From the NCBI RefSeq assembly GCF_000013365.1, contig NC_007778.1:1922001-1986000 (forward strand): 64,000 bases of DNA, written 5' to 3'. Below, piece after piece: positions 15,547-24,173 of this stretch. Position 1 is the first letter of the stretch. The number at the start of each line of letters is the position of its first letter. This stretch comes from Rhodopseudomonas palustris HaA2 (GTDB lineage: Bacteria; Pseudomonadota; Alphaproteobacteria; Rhizobiales; Xanthobacteraceae). The notes under the pieces were generated by a model. That model was not told where the DNA came from. It saw nothing but the letters and a program-made list of their open reading frames with translations, and ran no database searches. The translations under genes were made by a program, and so were the position numbers.

Positions 15547-17172
15547 TCACGGCTTCGCCGGATGGATGAACGGCCAGGGGCTGGCTTCGCTGTCGCGCGG
15601 AACGTCGATCGCGATCAGATACGGCCCGCCATGCGCCAGCGCCTTCTCCAGCGCGGCGCGGAAGTGATCGGGCGAGCCGACCCGCGACGCCGCGACGCCG
15701 AAGGATTCCGCGAGCTTGACGAAATCCGGATTGACCAGATCGGACGCCACCACGCGGCCTTCGAACTGGGTGACCTGGTCGCGCCGGACGTTGCCATAGG
15801 CCGAATTGTCGAACACCAGCGTCACCACGCCGATGTTGAACTGCACCGCGGTGGCGAGCTCCTGCACAGCGAACATGAAACCGCCGTCGCCGGTGATGGC
15901 GACGACCGGCTTGTCGGGGCAGGCGACCTTGGCGCCGAGCGCGGTCGGGAAGCCGGAGCCGAGCGTGCCCTGATAGCCCGATGTGAGAAAGGTGCGGGGC
16001 TGGTAGATCGGGAAGCCGTACCACGAGGCGAATCCAACCTGCGACAGCTCGTCGGTGACGATGGCGTCGTCCGGCAGCACCTCGCGCAGGATCTTCAAAT
16101 AGGCCATCTGCGGCTGCACCGACTGGATCGCTTCCAGCGTGAGCGCGGTCGCCTCGCGAATGGTCGCGCGCCGCCCTTGGGTCTTGTTGTAGCCACGCTT
16201 GCTCACCGCGTCGACCAGCGCACGAGTGCCGGCCTTGGCATCGGCGACGATCGAAGCGTCCGGCGAAAAGCGGCGCATCTCGGCGGGATCGATGTCGATC
16301 CGCACCGACTTCTGGCCGTCCGGCCGGAACGGCCAGCGGAACGTCGTCGGCAGTTCCATCCGCGAGCCGATGCCGATGATCAGATCGGTCTGCGGCCACA
16401 GCCGATAGGCGGCGGCGAAGGTCAGGCCGAGGTCGTGCCGGTTACTGACAATGCCGCGGCCGCTGCGAAATGCGACGACCGGCGCGTCGATCGCTTCGGC
16501 CAGTTCGAGGATCTCGTCGCCAGCGTCGAGCGCACCGGAGCCGACGAAGATCATCGGCGTCTTGCTCGCGGCGATCAGCTTCGCGGCGGCGGCGACGCGG
16601 TCCGGGTCGGGCTGCGGCGGTACGACCGGATCGAGCTTGATCGCCGCTGCGGTCTCGGCGCGCTGGGTGAACACCTCCCAGGGCATTTCCAGCGCCACCG
16701 GGCCGCGCCGGCCGCTCATCATCTCCTGGAACGCGCGCGCGACCAGCGCCGGCGCGTTGCCGGGATACTCCATGCGCTCGGCCCATTTGATGAAGCTGCG
16801 CAACGTCGCGAGCTGATCCGGCATCTCATGCAGGTGACCACGGCCCTTGCCGAGATAGGCGCTCGGCACCTGACCGGTGAGGCACAGCACCGGCTCGTTG
16901 CAGCCGAAGGCGGTGAGCAGCGCCGCGCCGGCATTCAGCACGCCGGGGCCGGGCACGACGCTGAACACGCCGGGGCGGCCCGAGGCGCGGGCATAGCCGA
17001 ACGCCATGTAGCCGCAGGCCTGCTCATGGCGCGCACCGACGACGCGGAGTTGCGCCTTTGCGAAGCCGTCGAACAACCCGTAGATCTGCGCGCCGGGCAG
17101 GCCGAACACGGTGTCGACGCCGTGCGCGACGAGGGTCTGCACGATCGCTTCGCCGCCGGTCATGATGCTCAT
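15547..17172 (-). CDS. thiamine pyrophosphate-dependent enzyme (acetolactate synthase-like)
   Basis: A 541-residue protein of the acetolactate synthase/benzoylformate decarboxylase superfamily. The N-terminal pyrimidine-binding domain has the activating Glu in ARHEQACGYMAFGYARASG. A central nucleotide-fold domain follows, then the C-terminal pyrophosphate domain with GDGGFMFAVQELATAV and FDNSAYGNVRRDQ. It is the last gene of the minus-strand hpa operon, 25 bases after the FAH-family gene. The normal homoprotocatechuate route has no TPP step, so the reaction is unassigned. It may decarboxylate or ligate an arylpyruvate-derived or pathway-derived 2-oxo acid (inference). The start could be ATG 17172 or ATG 17163; the ribosome site is weak. 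Confidence 0.85.
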   Translation of the reverse strand: MSIMTGGEAIVQTLVAHGVDTVFGLPGAQIYGLFDGFAKAQLRVVGARHEQACGYMAFGYARASGRPGVFSVVPGPGVLNAGAALLTAFGCNEPVLCLTGQVPSAYLGKGRGHLHEMPDQLATLRSFIKWAERMEYPGNAPALVARAFQEMMSGRRGPVALEMPWEVFTQRAETAAAIKLDPVVPPQPDPDRVAAAAKLIAASKTPMIFVGSGALDAGDEILELAEAIDAPVVAFRSGRGIVSNRHDLGLTFAAAYRLWPQTDLIIGIGSRMELPTTFRWPFRPDGQKSVRIDIDPAEMRRFSPDASIVADAKAGTRALVDAVSKRGYNKTQGRRATIREATALTLEAIQSVQPQMAYLKILREVLPDDAIVTDELSQVGFASWYGFPIYQPRTFLTSGYQGTLGSGFPTALGAKVACPDKPVVAITGDGGFMFAVQELATAVQFNIGVVTLVFDNSAYGNVRRDQVTQFEGRVVASDLVNPDFVKLAESFGVAASRVGSPDHFRAALEKALAHGGPYLIAIDVPRDSEASPWPFIHPAKP

Positions 17173-17197
17173 TTTGGGTCTCGTTGTTGGATTGGAG

Positions 17198-18070
17198 CTA
17201 GTCGGCTTCGTCGACGACGCCATTGCGGAGCACGCCGATGCCGTCGGCCTCGACCTCGATGATATCGCCGGGCTTCAAGTACACCGGCGGGTCGGAGCGT
17301 GCGCCGGCGCCGGCCGGCGTGCCGGTGATGATCAGATCGCCCGGCACCAGCGTGGTGAAGGTCGAGATGTAGTGAATCAGATAGCGGAAGCCGAAGATCA
17401 TCCGGGAGGTGCGGTCGTCCTGCCGGATATCGCCGTTGACGCGGGTGGTGAGACGGATGTCGGCGATTTGCGCTTCGTCCGTGAACGGCAGGATCCACGG
17501 GCCGAGGCCGCCGGTGTGATCGAAATTCTTGCCCTGCGTGACGTTGAACTTGGCATGACGCACCCAGTCGCGGATCGTGCCTTCGTTGCACAGCGTGATC
17601 GCGGCGACATGGTCGAGCGCATCGGCTTCCGCGATGTGGCGGCCGGGCTTGCCGATCACCAGCGTCAGCTCGCCCTCATAGTCGAGCAGCTTCGACGCTT
17701 TCGGCCGCACCAGCGAGGCGCCGTGGCCGACGAAAGAGCGGGCCGTGCGCATGAACATGCTCGGGAATTTCGGCGCCTCGGTGTTGTCTTTGTATTCGGC
17801 GTTGCGCTCGGGATAGTTGACGCCGACGCAGATGATCTTTTCGGGCTGCGGAATCGGCGGCTGAAACACGACCTTGTCGCGGGCGAAATCGGGCGCGGTG
17901 TGGTCGGCCTCGTCGACGATCCGCTGGAGCGCACCGGCGGCGATCACCTCGCGCAGCGTCGGATAATCGTTGGCATGGCGGGCCGACAGATCGACCACCC
18001 CATGATCGCACACCGCGCCATAGCGGGTGAGGCCGTTGACGGTGAAGGTGGCGAGGCGAGGAGTGGTCAT
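17198..18070 (-). CDS. fumarylacetoacetate hydrolase family protein (HpaG-like)
   Basis: A 290-residue protein with the FAH fold: KIICVGVNYPERNAEYKDN, LLDYEGELTLVIGKPGRHI, TLCNEGTIRDWVRHAKF and GDLIITGTPAGAGARSDPP. In homoprotocatechuate degradation the FAH-fold enzyme HpaG decarboxylates 5-oxopent-3-ene-1,2,5-tricarboxylate and isomerises the product. The position between hpaD and the TPP enzyme makes that role the best guess. At 290 residues it is a single-domain form, while E. coli HpaG is a fused double domain. Specificity cannot be read with certainty, and a generic FAH hydrolase is the alternative. Confidence 0.8.
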   Translation of the reverse strand: MTTPRLATFTVNGLTRYGAVCDHGVVDLSARHANDYPTLREVIAAGALQRIVDEADHTAPDFARDKVVFQPPIPQPEKIICVGVNYPERNAEYKDNTEAPKFPSMFMRTARSFVGHGASLVRPKASKLLDYEGELTLVIGKPGRHIAEADALDHVAAITLCNEGTIRDWVRHAKFNVTQGKNFDHTGGLGPWILPFTDEAQIADIRLTTRVNGDIRQDDRTSRMIFGFRYLIHYISTFTTLVPGDLIITGTPAGAGARSDPPVYLKPGDIIEVEADGIGVLRNGVVDEAD

Positions 18071-18094
18071 AGCGGCTTTCCTTTTGATCGAGGC

Positions 18095-18194
18095 GTCATC
18101 ACCCGCGACAGCGGGTGACCCAGTATTCCAGAGCGGTCATGGTTCGAACCAGCGCTCTGCCATACTGGCTCGCCCGGACAGGCCGGGCGATGAC
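18095..18194. repeat. intergenic palindromic repeat, family B
   Basis: The left end is GTCATCACCCGCGACAGCGG and the right end CCGGACAGGCCGGGCGATGAC. The internal pair CCCAGTATTCCAGAG / CTCTGCCATACTGG marks the family, shared with 24966-25070 and 48340-48437. It lies within an otherwise co-directional operon, between hpaD and the FAH gene. Confidence 0.7.
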
Positions 18195-18199
18195 GGCGG

Positions 18200-19177
18200 T
18201 CAATCCGCAATCATCACATCGGCCACGAATGCCGGCTCGCGAACCGTCTCGCCGAGGAAATCCGAGCCCTGCTCGAACCAGGAGCGCGGCGCCGGCGCGC
18301 CCCACAGCGTCTGCCGGCGCGGGTCGCGTAGCGACCAGCGCAGCGGGGCGTGGTCGTGGTCCATGGTCTGATAGTCGCTGCAATACAGCTCGATACGATG
18401 GCCGTCGGGATCGCGGACGTAGAGAAAGAAGGCGTTCGAGATGCCGTGGCGGCCCGGGCCGCGCTCGAGGCCGAGCCCCCGCGACGCCATCACGTCGCAG
18501 AGATGGATGATGTTGAGCGGACCGGGCACCCAATAGGCGAAATGATGCAGCCGCGGGCCGCGGCCGTTGGTGACGGCGAAGTCGTGGACGTTGCCTTTGC
18601 GATGCATCCAGGCCGCGGCGATGCGGCCGTTGTCGCCGTCCTCTTCGGCGTATTCGGTGAGGCGAAAGCCGAGCCGGGCGTAGAAGTCGATGGTCTCCTG
18701 AGTCTCGGCCGCGAAGACGTTGAAATGGTCGAGCCGCTGCGGGTGACAGCCTTTGTACAATTCGTAGCGGCGCAGAAGATGCGGCCGCTTCTCCATGCTG
18801 GCGCAGAACTCGAGCCGGAAGCCGAACGGGTCGGTGACGTGCAGCGTGCGGCCCTGGAATGGGCGATCGACGAAGCTGTAGATCAGCCCATTCTCGGCGA
18901 AGAAGCTGCCGGCCTTGTCGAGATCGGCTTCGGTGCCGACGCGAAAGCCGAGCCGCGCCGCGGCCGGCTTGTCCGCCTGGCGCAGTACCACCGAGTGATG
19001 CTGATGCTCCTCGCTGCCGCGTAGATAGGCGGTGGCGTCGTCGCGATCCTCGACATGCAGGCCGATGATGTCGGCATAGAAATCGACGCTGGCGGAAAGG
19101 TCGGTGACGTCGAGCACGACGTGACTGCAACGGATGATGTTGAACGGCGGGTCGAATACGTGCTGCGGCACAGGCAT
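18200..19177 (-). CDS. hpaD: 3,4-dihydroxyphenylacetate 2,3-dioxygenase
   Basis: A 325-residue extradiol dioxygenase of the vicinal-oxygen-chelate (type I) class. It opens the homoprotocatechuate ring to 5-carboxymethyl-2-hydroxymuconate semialdehyde. Two VOC modules are visible (about 15-125 and 145-285). The metal ligands by pattern are His151 (QRLDHFNVF), His211 or His212 (RLHHFAYWVPGP) and Glu263 (GHRIELYCSDYQ), as in the Brevibacterium Fe and Arthrobacter Mn enzymes. The C-terminal tail with LRWSLRDPRRQTLWGAPAP is characteristic of that homoprotocatechuate subgroup. It sits in the hpa operon between repeats B and C. Confidence 0.92.
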   Translation of the reverse strand: MPVPQHVFDPPFNIIRCSHVVLDVTDLSASVDFYADIIGLHVEDRDDATAYLRGSEEHQHHSVVLRQADKPAAARLGFRVGTEADLDKAGSFFAENGLIYSFVDRPFQGRTLHVTDPFGFRLEFCASMEKRPHLLRRYELYKGCHPQRLDHFNVFAAETQETIDFYARLGFRLTEYAEEDGDNGRIAAAWMHRKGNVHDFAVTNGRGPRLHHFAYWVPGPLNIIHLCDVMASRGLGLERGPGRHGISNAFFLYVRDPDGHRIELYCSDYQTMDHDHAPLRWSLRDPRRQTLWGAPAPRSWFEQGSDFLGETVREPAFVADVMIAD

Positions 19178-19215
19178 TGGCGAGGTCCCCAGTGATCTTG
19201 GTGTAAATTCAGCAA

Positions 19216-19327
19216 CGTCATTCCGGGGCGCGAGCGGCCCGAACCCGGAATCCCGAGATGATGGACACGAGCGGTGCGCGCGGCCAGATTCCGGGTTCGC
19301 TCGCTGGCGCGAGCGCCCCGGAATGAC
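19216..19327. repeat. intergenic palindromic repeat, family C
   Basis: The ends are inverted: GTCATTCCGGGGCGCGAGCG at the left and CGCGAGCGCCCCGGAATGAC at the right, with inner pair CGAACCCGGAATC / GATTCCGGGTTCG. It lies inside the hpa operon between hpaE and hpaD. Confidence 0.8.
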
Positions 19328-19345
19328 TCGTGGGAAGGCTTGGCA

Positions 19346-20905
19346 CTACATAACCCCCAGTCTCTGAATCTTGTGCGTGCCGCGGGCCAGCGAGACGTGC
19401 TTGGTTTCCATGTAGAACTCGAACGAATAGTCGCCGCCGTCGCGGCCGATGCCGGATTGCTTCATGCCGCCGAACGGGGTCGGCAGATGCCGAACGTTTT
19501 CGGAGTTCAGCCAGATCATGCCGGCCTCGAGCGCGTCGGCGACGCGCAGCGCGCGGCCCATATCGCCGGTCCAGATATAGCCGGTGAGGCCGTAGCGGAT
19601 GTCGTTGGCGATCGCGATCGCGTCGGCCTCGTCCTTGAACGGGATCACCGTGAGAAACGGGCCGAACACTTCGTCTTGCGCGACCCGCATGTTACTGCGC
19701 GCGCCGGTCACCAGCGTTGGCTGAACGTAGTTGCCGCCGCCGGGGCCATCGTGGCGCGCGCCACCGACGGCGACGGTCGCACCTTCGTTCTTCGCAATGT
19801 CGAAATAGGAGCACACCTTGTCGAGATGGCGCTGATGGATCAGCGGGCCGACTTCGGTGGCCGGATCGAGCGGATGGCCGACCTTGAGCGCCCGGACGCG
19901 GGCCGCGAGCTTGTCGATGAAGGCGTCGGCGATCGATTGCTGGATCAGCAGCCGGCTGGACGAGGTGCAGCGCTCGCCGTTGAGCGAGTAGATCATGAAC
20001 ACCACGGCGTCGAGCGCGCGGTCGAGATCGGCGTCGTCGAACACGATCACCGGGTTCTTGCCGCCGAGTTCGAAATGCACCCGCTTCAGCGTCGGCGCGC
20101 CCTGCGCCATGATCGCCGCACCCGTGGCGGTCTCGCCGACGAAGGCGATCGCCTTGATCGCCGGATGTTCGGTCAGCGCCTTGCCTGCTTCTTCGCCGAA
20201 GCCCTGCACGGTGTTGAGCACGCCGTCGGGCAGGCCGGCGTCCTTGCAGATTCGCGACAGCAGATCCGCGGTCACCGGCGACCACTCGGCGGGCTTGTGC
20301 ACGACGGTGCAGCCGGCGGCCAGCGCCGGCGCGATCTTCCAGGTCGACAGCATGAACGGCGTATTCCACGGCGTGATCACGCCGACCGGGCCGATCGGCA
20401 CCCGGGTCGAAACGTTCCAGTGCTCGTCGCTCGGCGTGTTCAGCCCGTCGCGCGCCTCGGCGCATTTGTCGGCGAAGAACCGGAAATTCTCGGCGGCGCG
20501 GATCGCGGCCTTGGCCATGAAGCGATGTGCTTGCCCGGTGTCGATGCATTCCAGCACGGCGATGTCGTCGGCGCGTGCTTCTATCGCGTCCGCCACCTTG
20601 TGCAGCAATTTGCGCCGCGCCGATGCCGCCATGTCGCGCCACGCCGGAAACGCGCGCTTGGCTGCCTGCGCCGCGCGGTCGATGTCGTCAGAGGTGCCGC
20701 GCGCCACTTGCGCCAGCACGCAATTGTCGATCGGCGAGGTCGTCTCGAAAACCTCGCCGGACGACGATGGCACGATCGCGCCGTCGATCAGGTGGCCGAT
20801 GCCGTCGGCTTTCAGCGTCTTCAGCAGCGGCGCGGTGCGGTCGAGATTGGCCTGAAATGCCGCGGCCGGATCGGCTTTGGTCTTCGGTGGAGCGGCATCA
20901 GCCAT
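19346..20905 (-). CDS. hpaE: 5-carboxymethyl-2-hydroxymuconate semialdehyde dehydrogenase
   Basis: A 519-residue NAD-dependent aldehyde dehydrogenase. By context it oxidises the ring-cleavage product of HpaD. The active site is complete: Asn181 (ITPWNTPFM), Glu279 (HFELGGKNPVIVF), Cys313 (NGERCTSSSR), plus the C-terminal FGGMKQSGIGRDGGDYSFEF. The N-terminal about 30 residues are longer than in many homologues. The start is ATG 20905 (MADAAPPK), which overlaps the end of hpaF by 8 bases, suggesting coupled translation. A start at 20920 would add five residues. It is the third gene of the operon that begins with hpaH. Confidence 0.92.
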   Translation of the reverse strand: MADAAPPKTKADPAAAFQANLDRTAPLLKTLKADGIGHLIDGAIVPSSSGEVFETTSPIDNCVLAQVARGTSDDIDRAAQAAKRAFPAWRDMAASARRKLLHKVADAIEARADDIAVLECIDTGQAHRFMAKAAIRAAENFRFFADKCAEARDGLNTPSDEHWNVSTRVPIGPVGVITPWNTPFMLSTWKIAPALAAGCTVVHKPAEWSPVTADLLSRICKDAGLPDGVLNTVQGFGEEAGKALTEHPAIKAIAFVGETATGAAIMAQGAPTLKRVHFELGGKNPVIVFDDADLDRALDAVVFMIYSLNGERCTSSSRLLIQQSIADAFIDKLAARVRALKVGHPLDPATEVGPLIHQRHLDKVCSYFDIAKNEGATVAVGGARHDGPGGGNYVQPTLVTGARSNMRVAQDEVFGPFLTVIPFKDEADAIAIANDIRYGLTGYIWTGDMGRALRVADALEAGMIWLNSENVRHLPTPFGGMKQSGIGRDGGDYSFEFYMETKHVSLARGTHKIQRLGVM

Positions 20906-21296
20906 GGCGCGCCTCGGCAATCAGAAGATCGTGGATCGAGTTTCGCTTCCAGGAGGTCTCTTTGTCGTTGATCTGCATGTCGAACGACAGCGCGAAACCT
21001 TCATCGGCGAACAGCGGGTCGAGATAGCGCGACAGCTCGGAAAAGATGTGCTCGCCGGCGCGCTTGCGTGCGGCGAGGTCGCGGCCTTCGCCGAGCCGCA
21101 GCAGCATCGCGAGGAAGGCGAAGCCGGCGCGGCCATCGGCGATGGCGTAGTGCTCGCAGCGGATCGCGCGGACACGCACGCCGCCGACCGGAAAGATCCC
21201 GGTCTCGATCGCGGTGCCGCGGACCAGTTCGACGACGGCCGCCATCTCGACGCGGTCCTCCAGATTGGCGGAATATTCGATGGTGAAATGCGGCAT
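20898..21296 (-). CDS. hpaF: 5-carboxymethyl-2-hydroxymuconate delta-isomerase
   Basis: A 132-residue protein starting MPHFTIEYSANLED, so Pro becomes the N-terminal catalytic base after Met removal, as in E. coli HpcD (tautomerase superfamily). Other family blocks are RAIRCEHYAIADGRAGFAFL and DPLFADEGFALSFDMQIND. It converts 5-carboxymethyl-2-hydroxymuconate to its oxo tautomer before decarboxylation. It overlaps hpaE by 8 bases and follows hpaH by 20 bases. It is usually active as a trimer (family knowledge). Confidence 0.92.
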   Translation of the reverse strand: MPHFTIEYSANLEDRVEMAAVVELVRGTAIETGIFPVGGVRVRAIRCEHYAIADGRAGFAFLAMLLRLGEGRDLAARKRAGEHIFSELSRYLDPLFADEGFALSFDMQINDKETSWKRNSIHDLLIAEARHG

Positions 21297-21316
21297 GGTC
21301 GCTCTCGCTCAGATGG

Positions 21317-22123
21317 TCAGCCGAAGTAGCAACTCACGGTGCCGTAGGGACCGTAGTCGGCCTGAATCGTGTCGCCCTTGCGGCATTCGATAGCGCGGAT
21401 GAACGATCCTGCCAGCACGGTCTGCCCCGGTTCCAGCGCCAGCCCCGAGGCTGCGATCTTGTTGGCGAGCCATGCCACCGCGGTGGCCGGATGGTTGAGC
21501 ACGCCGGCGGCGAGCCCGGTCTCTTCGAGTTGGCCGTTCCTGCTCACCAGCGCGCCGATCCAACGCAGATCCGTGTCGAGCGGTCGGATCGGCCGGCCAC
21601 CGAGCACGATGCCGGCATTCGCCGCATTGTCGGCGATGGTGTCGTAGATCTTGCGCGTCGCCTTGGTGTCCGGATCGACGCGCTGCACGCGGGTATCGAG
21701 AATTTCCAGTGCGGGAACGACGAAGTCGGTGGCGTTGAGGACGTCGAAGATCGTGCAATTCGGGCCTTCGAGGCGATGCCTGATGACGAAGGCGAGCTCG
21801 GCCTCGATCCGCGTGGCGATGAAATGGTCGGTGGGTACGGTGCCGCCGTCGGCGAAGAACATGTCGTCGAGCAGCACGCCGGAATCCGGCTCGTCGATCG
21901 AAAGCTGGCTCTGCATCGCTTTCGAGGTCAGCCCGATCTTGTGGCCGCGAATTGTGCGACCCTCGGCGCGCTTGAGATCAATCCAGGCGTGCTGGATGGC
22001 GTAGGCGTCGCCGATGTCGATCGCCGGATGGTCGAGCGAGAGCTGCCGGATCTGAATTCTGGTCTTTTCGGCCTGGTGCAGCCGTTCGGCTGCGGCGCGA
22101 ATCTCGTTCGTCGACAACGCCAT
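21317..22123 (-). CDS. hpaH: 2-oxo-hept-4-ene-1,7-dioate hydratase
   Basis: A 268-residue member of the vinylpyruvate hydratase/FAH superfamily: GHKIGLTSKAMQSQLSIDEP, GVLLDDMFFADGGTVPTDHF, RIEAELAFVIRH and LNATDFVVPALEILDTR hold the acidic metal ligands. It hydrates the dienoate product of HpaG/HpaF to 2,4-dihydroxyhept-2-enedioate, the substrate of HpaI. It is the first gene of the minus-strand operon. Its start codon is 66 bases from the palindrome at 22190-22201, consistent with HpaR control. Confidence 0.92.
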   Translation of the reverse strand: MALSTNEIRAAAERLHQAEKTRIQIRQLSLDHPAIDIGDAYAIQHAWIDLKRAEGRTIRGHKIGLTSKAMQSQLSIDEPDSGVLLDDMFFADGGTVPTDHFIATRIEAELAFVIRHRLEGPNCTIFDVLNATDFVVPALEILDTRVQRVDPDTKATRKIYDTIADNAANAGIVLGGRPIRPLDTDLRWIGALVSRNGQLEETGLAAGVLNHPATAVAWLANKIAASGLALEPGQTVLAGSFIRAIECRKGDTIQADYGPYGTVSCYFG

Positions 22124-22189
22124 GTTCGGCTTCCGCCTCGATTTCCGTCCCTGAGCCGGCGTCCACGAAAACGCTCGCGCGAGAATTGA

Positions 22190-22201
22190 TTAACATGTTA
22201 A
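22190..22201. promoter_or_regulatory. candidate HpaR operator
   Basis: TTAACATGTTAA is a perfect 12-bp palindrome, AT-rich in GC-rich surroundings. It lies between the divergent hpaH and hpaR genes, where a MarR-family dimer would act on both promoters. It is 66 bases from the hpaH start. Confidence 0.6.
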
Positions 22202-22255
22202 ATGATCGGGCTCAAACCGAAACCGTGCTTGTTGCGATGCAAAAATCTCGTCCCT

Positions 22256-22339
22256 CGTCATTGCGAGCGAAGCGAAGCGATCCAGCGCCGCGACCCGAGG
22301 CTGGATTGCTTGGGCGCGAACCGCCTCGCAATGGCGAGG
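22256..22339. repeat. intergenic palindromic repeat, family D
   Basis: Begins CGTCATTGCGAGCGAAGCGA and ends CGCCTCGCAATGGCGAG, with inner pair GCGATCCAG / CTGGATTGC. It shares its ends with 24061-24122. It stands between the candidate HpaR operator and the hpaR start. Confidence 0.75.
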
Positions 22340-22365
22340 AGAAATCGGCTGAAAACAAGGCGCCG

Positions 22366-22902
22366 ATGCGCAGGTTCTCGCGCTCCCTGCCGATGGCGCT
22401 GCTGCGCGGACGCGAGGCGGTGATGCGGCATTTCCGGCCGCTACTGCGGGCTCATGGCCTCAGCGAGCAACAATGGCGGATCCTGCGGGCGCTCACCGAG
22501 GTCGAGGCGATCGAGGTCACCGAATTGGCCGACCGCGCTTTCCTGCTCGGGCCAAGTCTGTCGCGGATGCTGCGCGATTTGGAGGCGCGCAAGTGGATCG
22601 CGCGGAAGCCGGCAAAGGACGATCAGCGGCGCAGCCGGGTGTCGATCACGCCCAAGGGGCTGAAACTGATCGAGACCGTCGCACCGTTTTCCGAGCAGAT
22701 CTATGCGGACATCGCTCGTCATTTCGGTGATGCGAAGCTCGCTGCGCTGCAGGACATGTTGGGCGCGCTGGAAGCCGATTTGACGAGGATGCCGGTGCGG
22801 CATGCGGCCGATGCGGTGGACAGCGGACCGGATTTTCGGTCAACTGTACGGAGCAAACGACGGCCGGCGAAAAGCACGGCCGCAAAGGGAGGGCGACGAT
22901 GA
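22366..22902 (+). CDS. hpaR: homoprotocatechuate degradation regulator, MarR family
   Basis: A 178-residue MarR-type repressor. The start MRRFSRSLPMALLRGREAVM matches the HpaR N-terminus. The winged HTH runs through HGLSEQQWRILRALTEVEAI, FLLGPSLSRMLRDLEARKWI and DDQRRSRVSITPKGLKLIE. ATG 22366 follows AAGG. The frame is open back to 22186, but that extension is the translation of a dispersed repeat (22256-22339), so I exclude it. The C-terminal 30 residues are basic (RSKRRPAKSTAAKGGRR) and longer than in E. coli HpaR. It is predicted to bind 22190-22201 and to be released by homoprotocatechuate or 4-hydroxyphenylacetate. Confidence 0.87.
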   Translation: MRRFSRSLPMALLRGREAVMRHFRPLLRAHGLSEQQWRILRALTEVEAIEVTELADRAFLLGPSLSRMLRDLEARKWIARKPAKDDQRRSRVSITPKGLKLIETVAPFSEQIYADIARHFGDAKLAALQDMLGALEADLTRMPVRHAADAVDSGPDFRSTVRSKRRPAKSTAAKGGRR

Positions 22903-22969
22903 TCGGGCAGCGCCGGGCAGCGCGGCAGGGCCGCGGCCGCAAGGTCACTCTCCGCGAGCGTGCACCAAC

Positions 22970-24055
22970 ATGGTGACAATCAAGGTCGACCGACTGATCG
23001 GTTTCGTCGCCGAAGTGTTCGAGCGCGCCGGCTCCTCGAAAGAGGAGGCGCGCCGGATCGGCAGCTATCTCACCACCGCCAATCTCACCGGCCACGACAG
23101 CCACGGCGTGATCCGCGTGCCTGTCTATATCCGCTGGCGCAATGCCGGCGCTGTGCATCCGGATCAGGTCGTCGGCGTGCCGGTCGACCTGCCCTCGCTG
23201 GCCGTGGTCGACGGCAAGTACGGCTACGGCCAGACCGTCGGGCCGCAGGCGGTGCGGATCGGCATCGACAAGTGCAAGGCGCAGGGGCTTTCGGCGGTCG
23301 GCCTGAAGAACGCCGGCCATATCGGCCGGATCGGCGACTGGGCGGAGATGGCGGCGGCCGAGGGGCTGGTGTCGATCCATTTCGTCACTGCGGCTGGTTC
23401 GATCCTGGTCGCGCCCTATGGCGGCGTCGAGCGACGACTGTCGACCGCGCCTTATTGCGTCGGCGTGCCGCGGCCGGGCGCTCCGCCGGTGGTGCTCGAT
23501 TTTGCGACCTCGATCGTCGCCGAGGGCAAGGTGCTGGTCGCGGCGCGCGGCGGCAAGCAACTGCCGAAGGGCGCGCTGATCAATCCCGACGGCACCTTCA
23601 GCGAAGACCCCGCGACGCTGTATGGCCCGTTCGAGAAGGACGGTCCAATCAATCACGTCAACGGCGCCGGAGCGATCCGTGCGTTCGGCGAGCACAAGGG
23701 CTCGGGGCTGGCGCTGATCTGCGAATTGCTCGGCGGCGCTTTGAGCGGCAACGGCGCCACAGGGCCGGACCGGCCGTTCGCCAACGGCATGTTCTCGATC
23801 TATGTCGATCCGCAGCGGATCGATCCCGAGCACGTGTTCGACGCCGAGGTCACGCGCTACATCGATTACTTCAGGAGTGCGAAGACCACAGCCGGCACCG
23901 AAGCGGTGTTGATCCCCGGCGATCCGGAATTGCGCACCCGTGCCGAGCGCACCGCCAACGGCGTGCCCTTGTCCGACGACACCTGGGCCGCCATCGTCGC
24001 CACCGCGCGCGAAGTCGGCGTCGCCGAGGCTGCGATTCAGGCGGCCGTGGCGTGA
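22970..24055 (+). CDS. Ldh family (malate/L-lactate/ureidoglycolate type) NAD(P)H oxidoreductase
   Basis: A 361-residue protein of the malate/L-sulfolactate dehydrogenase fold, which is distinct from the Rossmann dehydrogenases. Motifs include TTANLTGHDSHGVIRVPVY (with the catalytic-type His), VGLKNAGHIGRIGDWAEMAA, APYGGVERRLSTAPYCVGV and FGEHKGSGLALICELLGGAL. It starts at ATG 22970, 67 bases after hpaR, and precedes hpaI. The canonical pathway does not need such an enzyme. It may reduce a 2-oxo acid side product or pyruvate derivative (inference). The ribosome site is weak. Confidence 0.85.
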   Translation: MVTIKVDRLIGFVAEVFERAGSSKEEARRIGSYLTTANLTGHDSHGVIRVPVYIRWRNAGAVHPDQVVGVPVDLPSLAVVDGKYGYGQTVGPQAVRIGIDKCKAQGLSAVGLKNAGHIGRIGDWAEMAAAEGLVSIHFVTAAGSILVAPYGGVERRLSTAPYCVGVPRPGAPPVVLDFATSIVAEGKVLVAARGGKQLPKGALINPDGTFSEDPATLYGPFEKDGPINHVNGAGAIRAFGEHKGSGLALICELLGGALSGNGATGPDRPFANGMFSIYVDPQRIDPEHVFDAEVTRYIDYFRSAKTTAGTEAVLIPGDPELRTRAERTANGVPLSDDTWAAIVATAREVGVAEAAIQAAVA

Positions 24056-24060
24056 TTTTC

Positions 24061-24122
24061 CGTCATTGCGAGAAGTGCCCGGACGGCGCAAAGCGCCGAT
24101 CCGGGTGCTTCTCGCAATGACG
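24061..24122. repeat. intergenic palindromic repeat, family D (near-perfect hairpin)
   Basis: CGTCATTGCGAGAAG at 24061-24075 is exactly complementary to CTTCTCGCAATGACG at 24108-24122. The inner segments CCCGGA/TCCGGG and GGCGC/GCGCC continue the stem, leaving a short loop. It lies between the Ldh-family gene and hpaI. Confidence 0.85.
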
Positions 24123-24173
24123 GAGAGAGGATCTCGATAACTCATAACTGACTGCGGCAGGAAAGAACTGGCA

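Noticed and set aside
15466-17262. 598-codon plus-strand frame opposite the TPP enzyme
   Set aside because: Shadow frame; the minus-strand TPP enzyme has complete cofactor motifs.
22186-22365. Start of hpaR at 22186
   Set aside because: The additional residues are the translation of a dispersed repeat and of the operator region.
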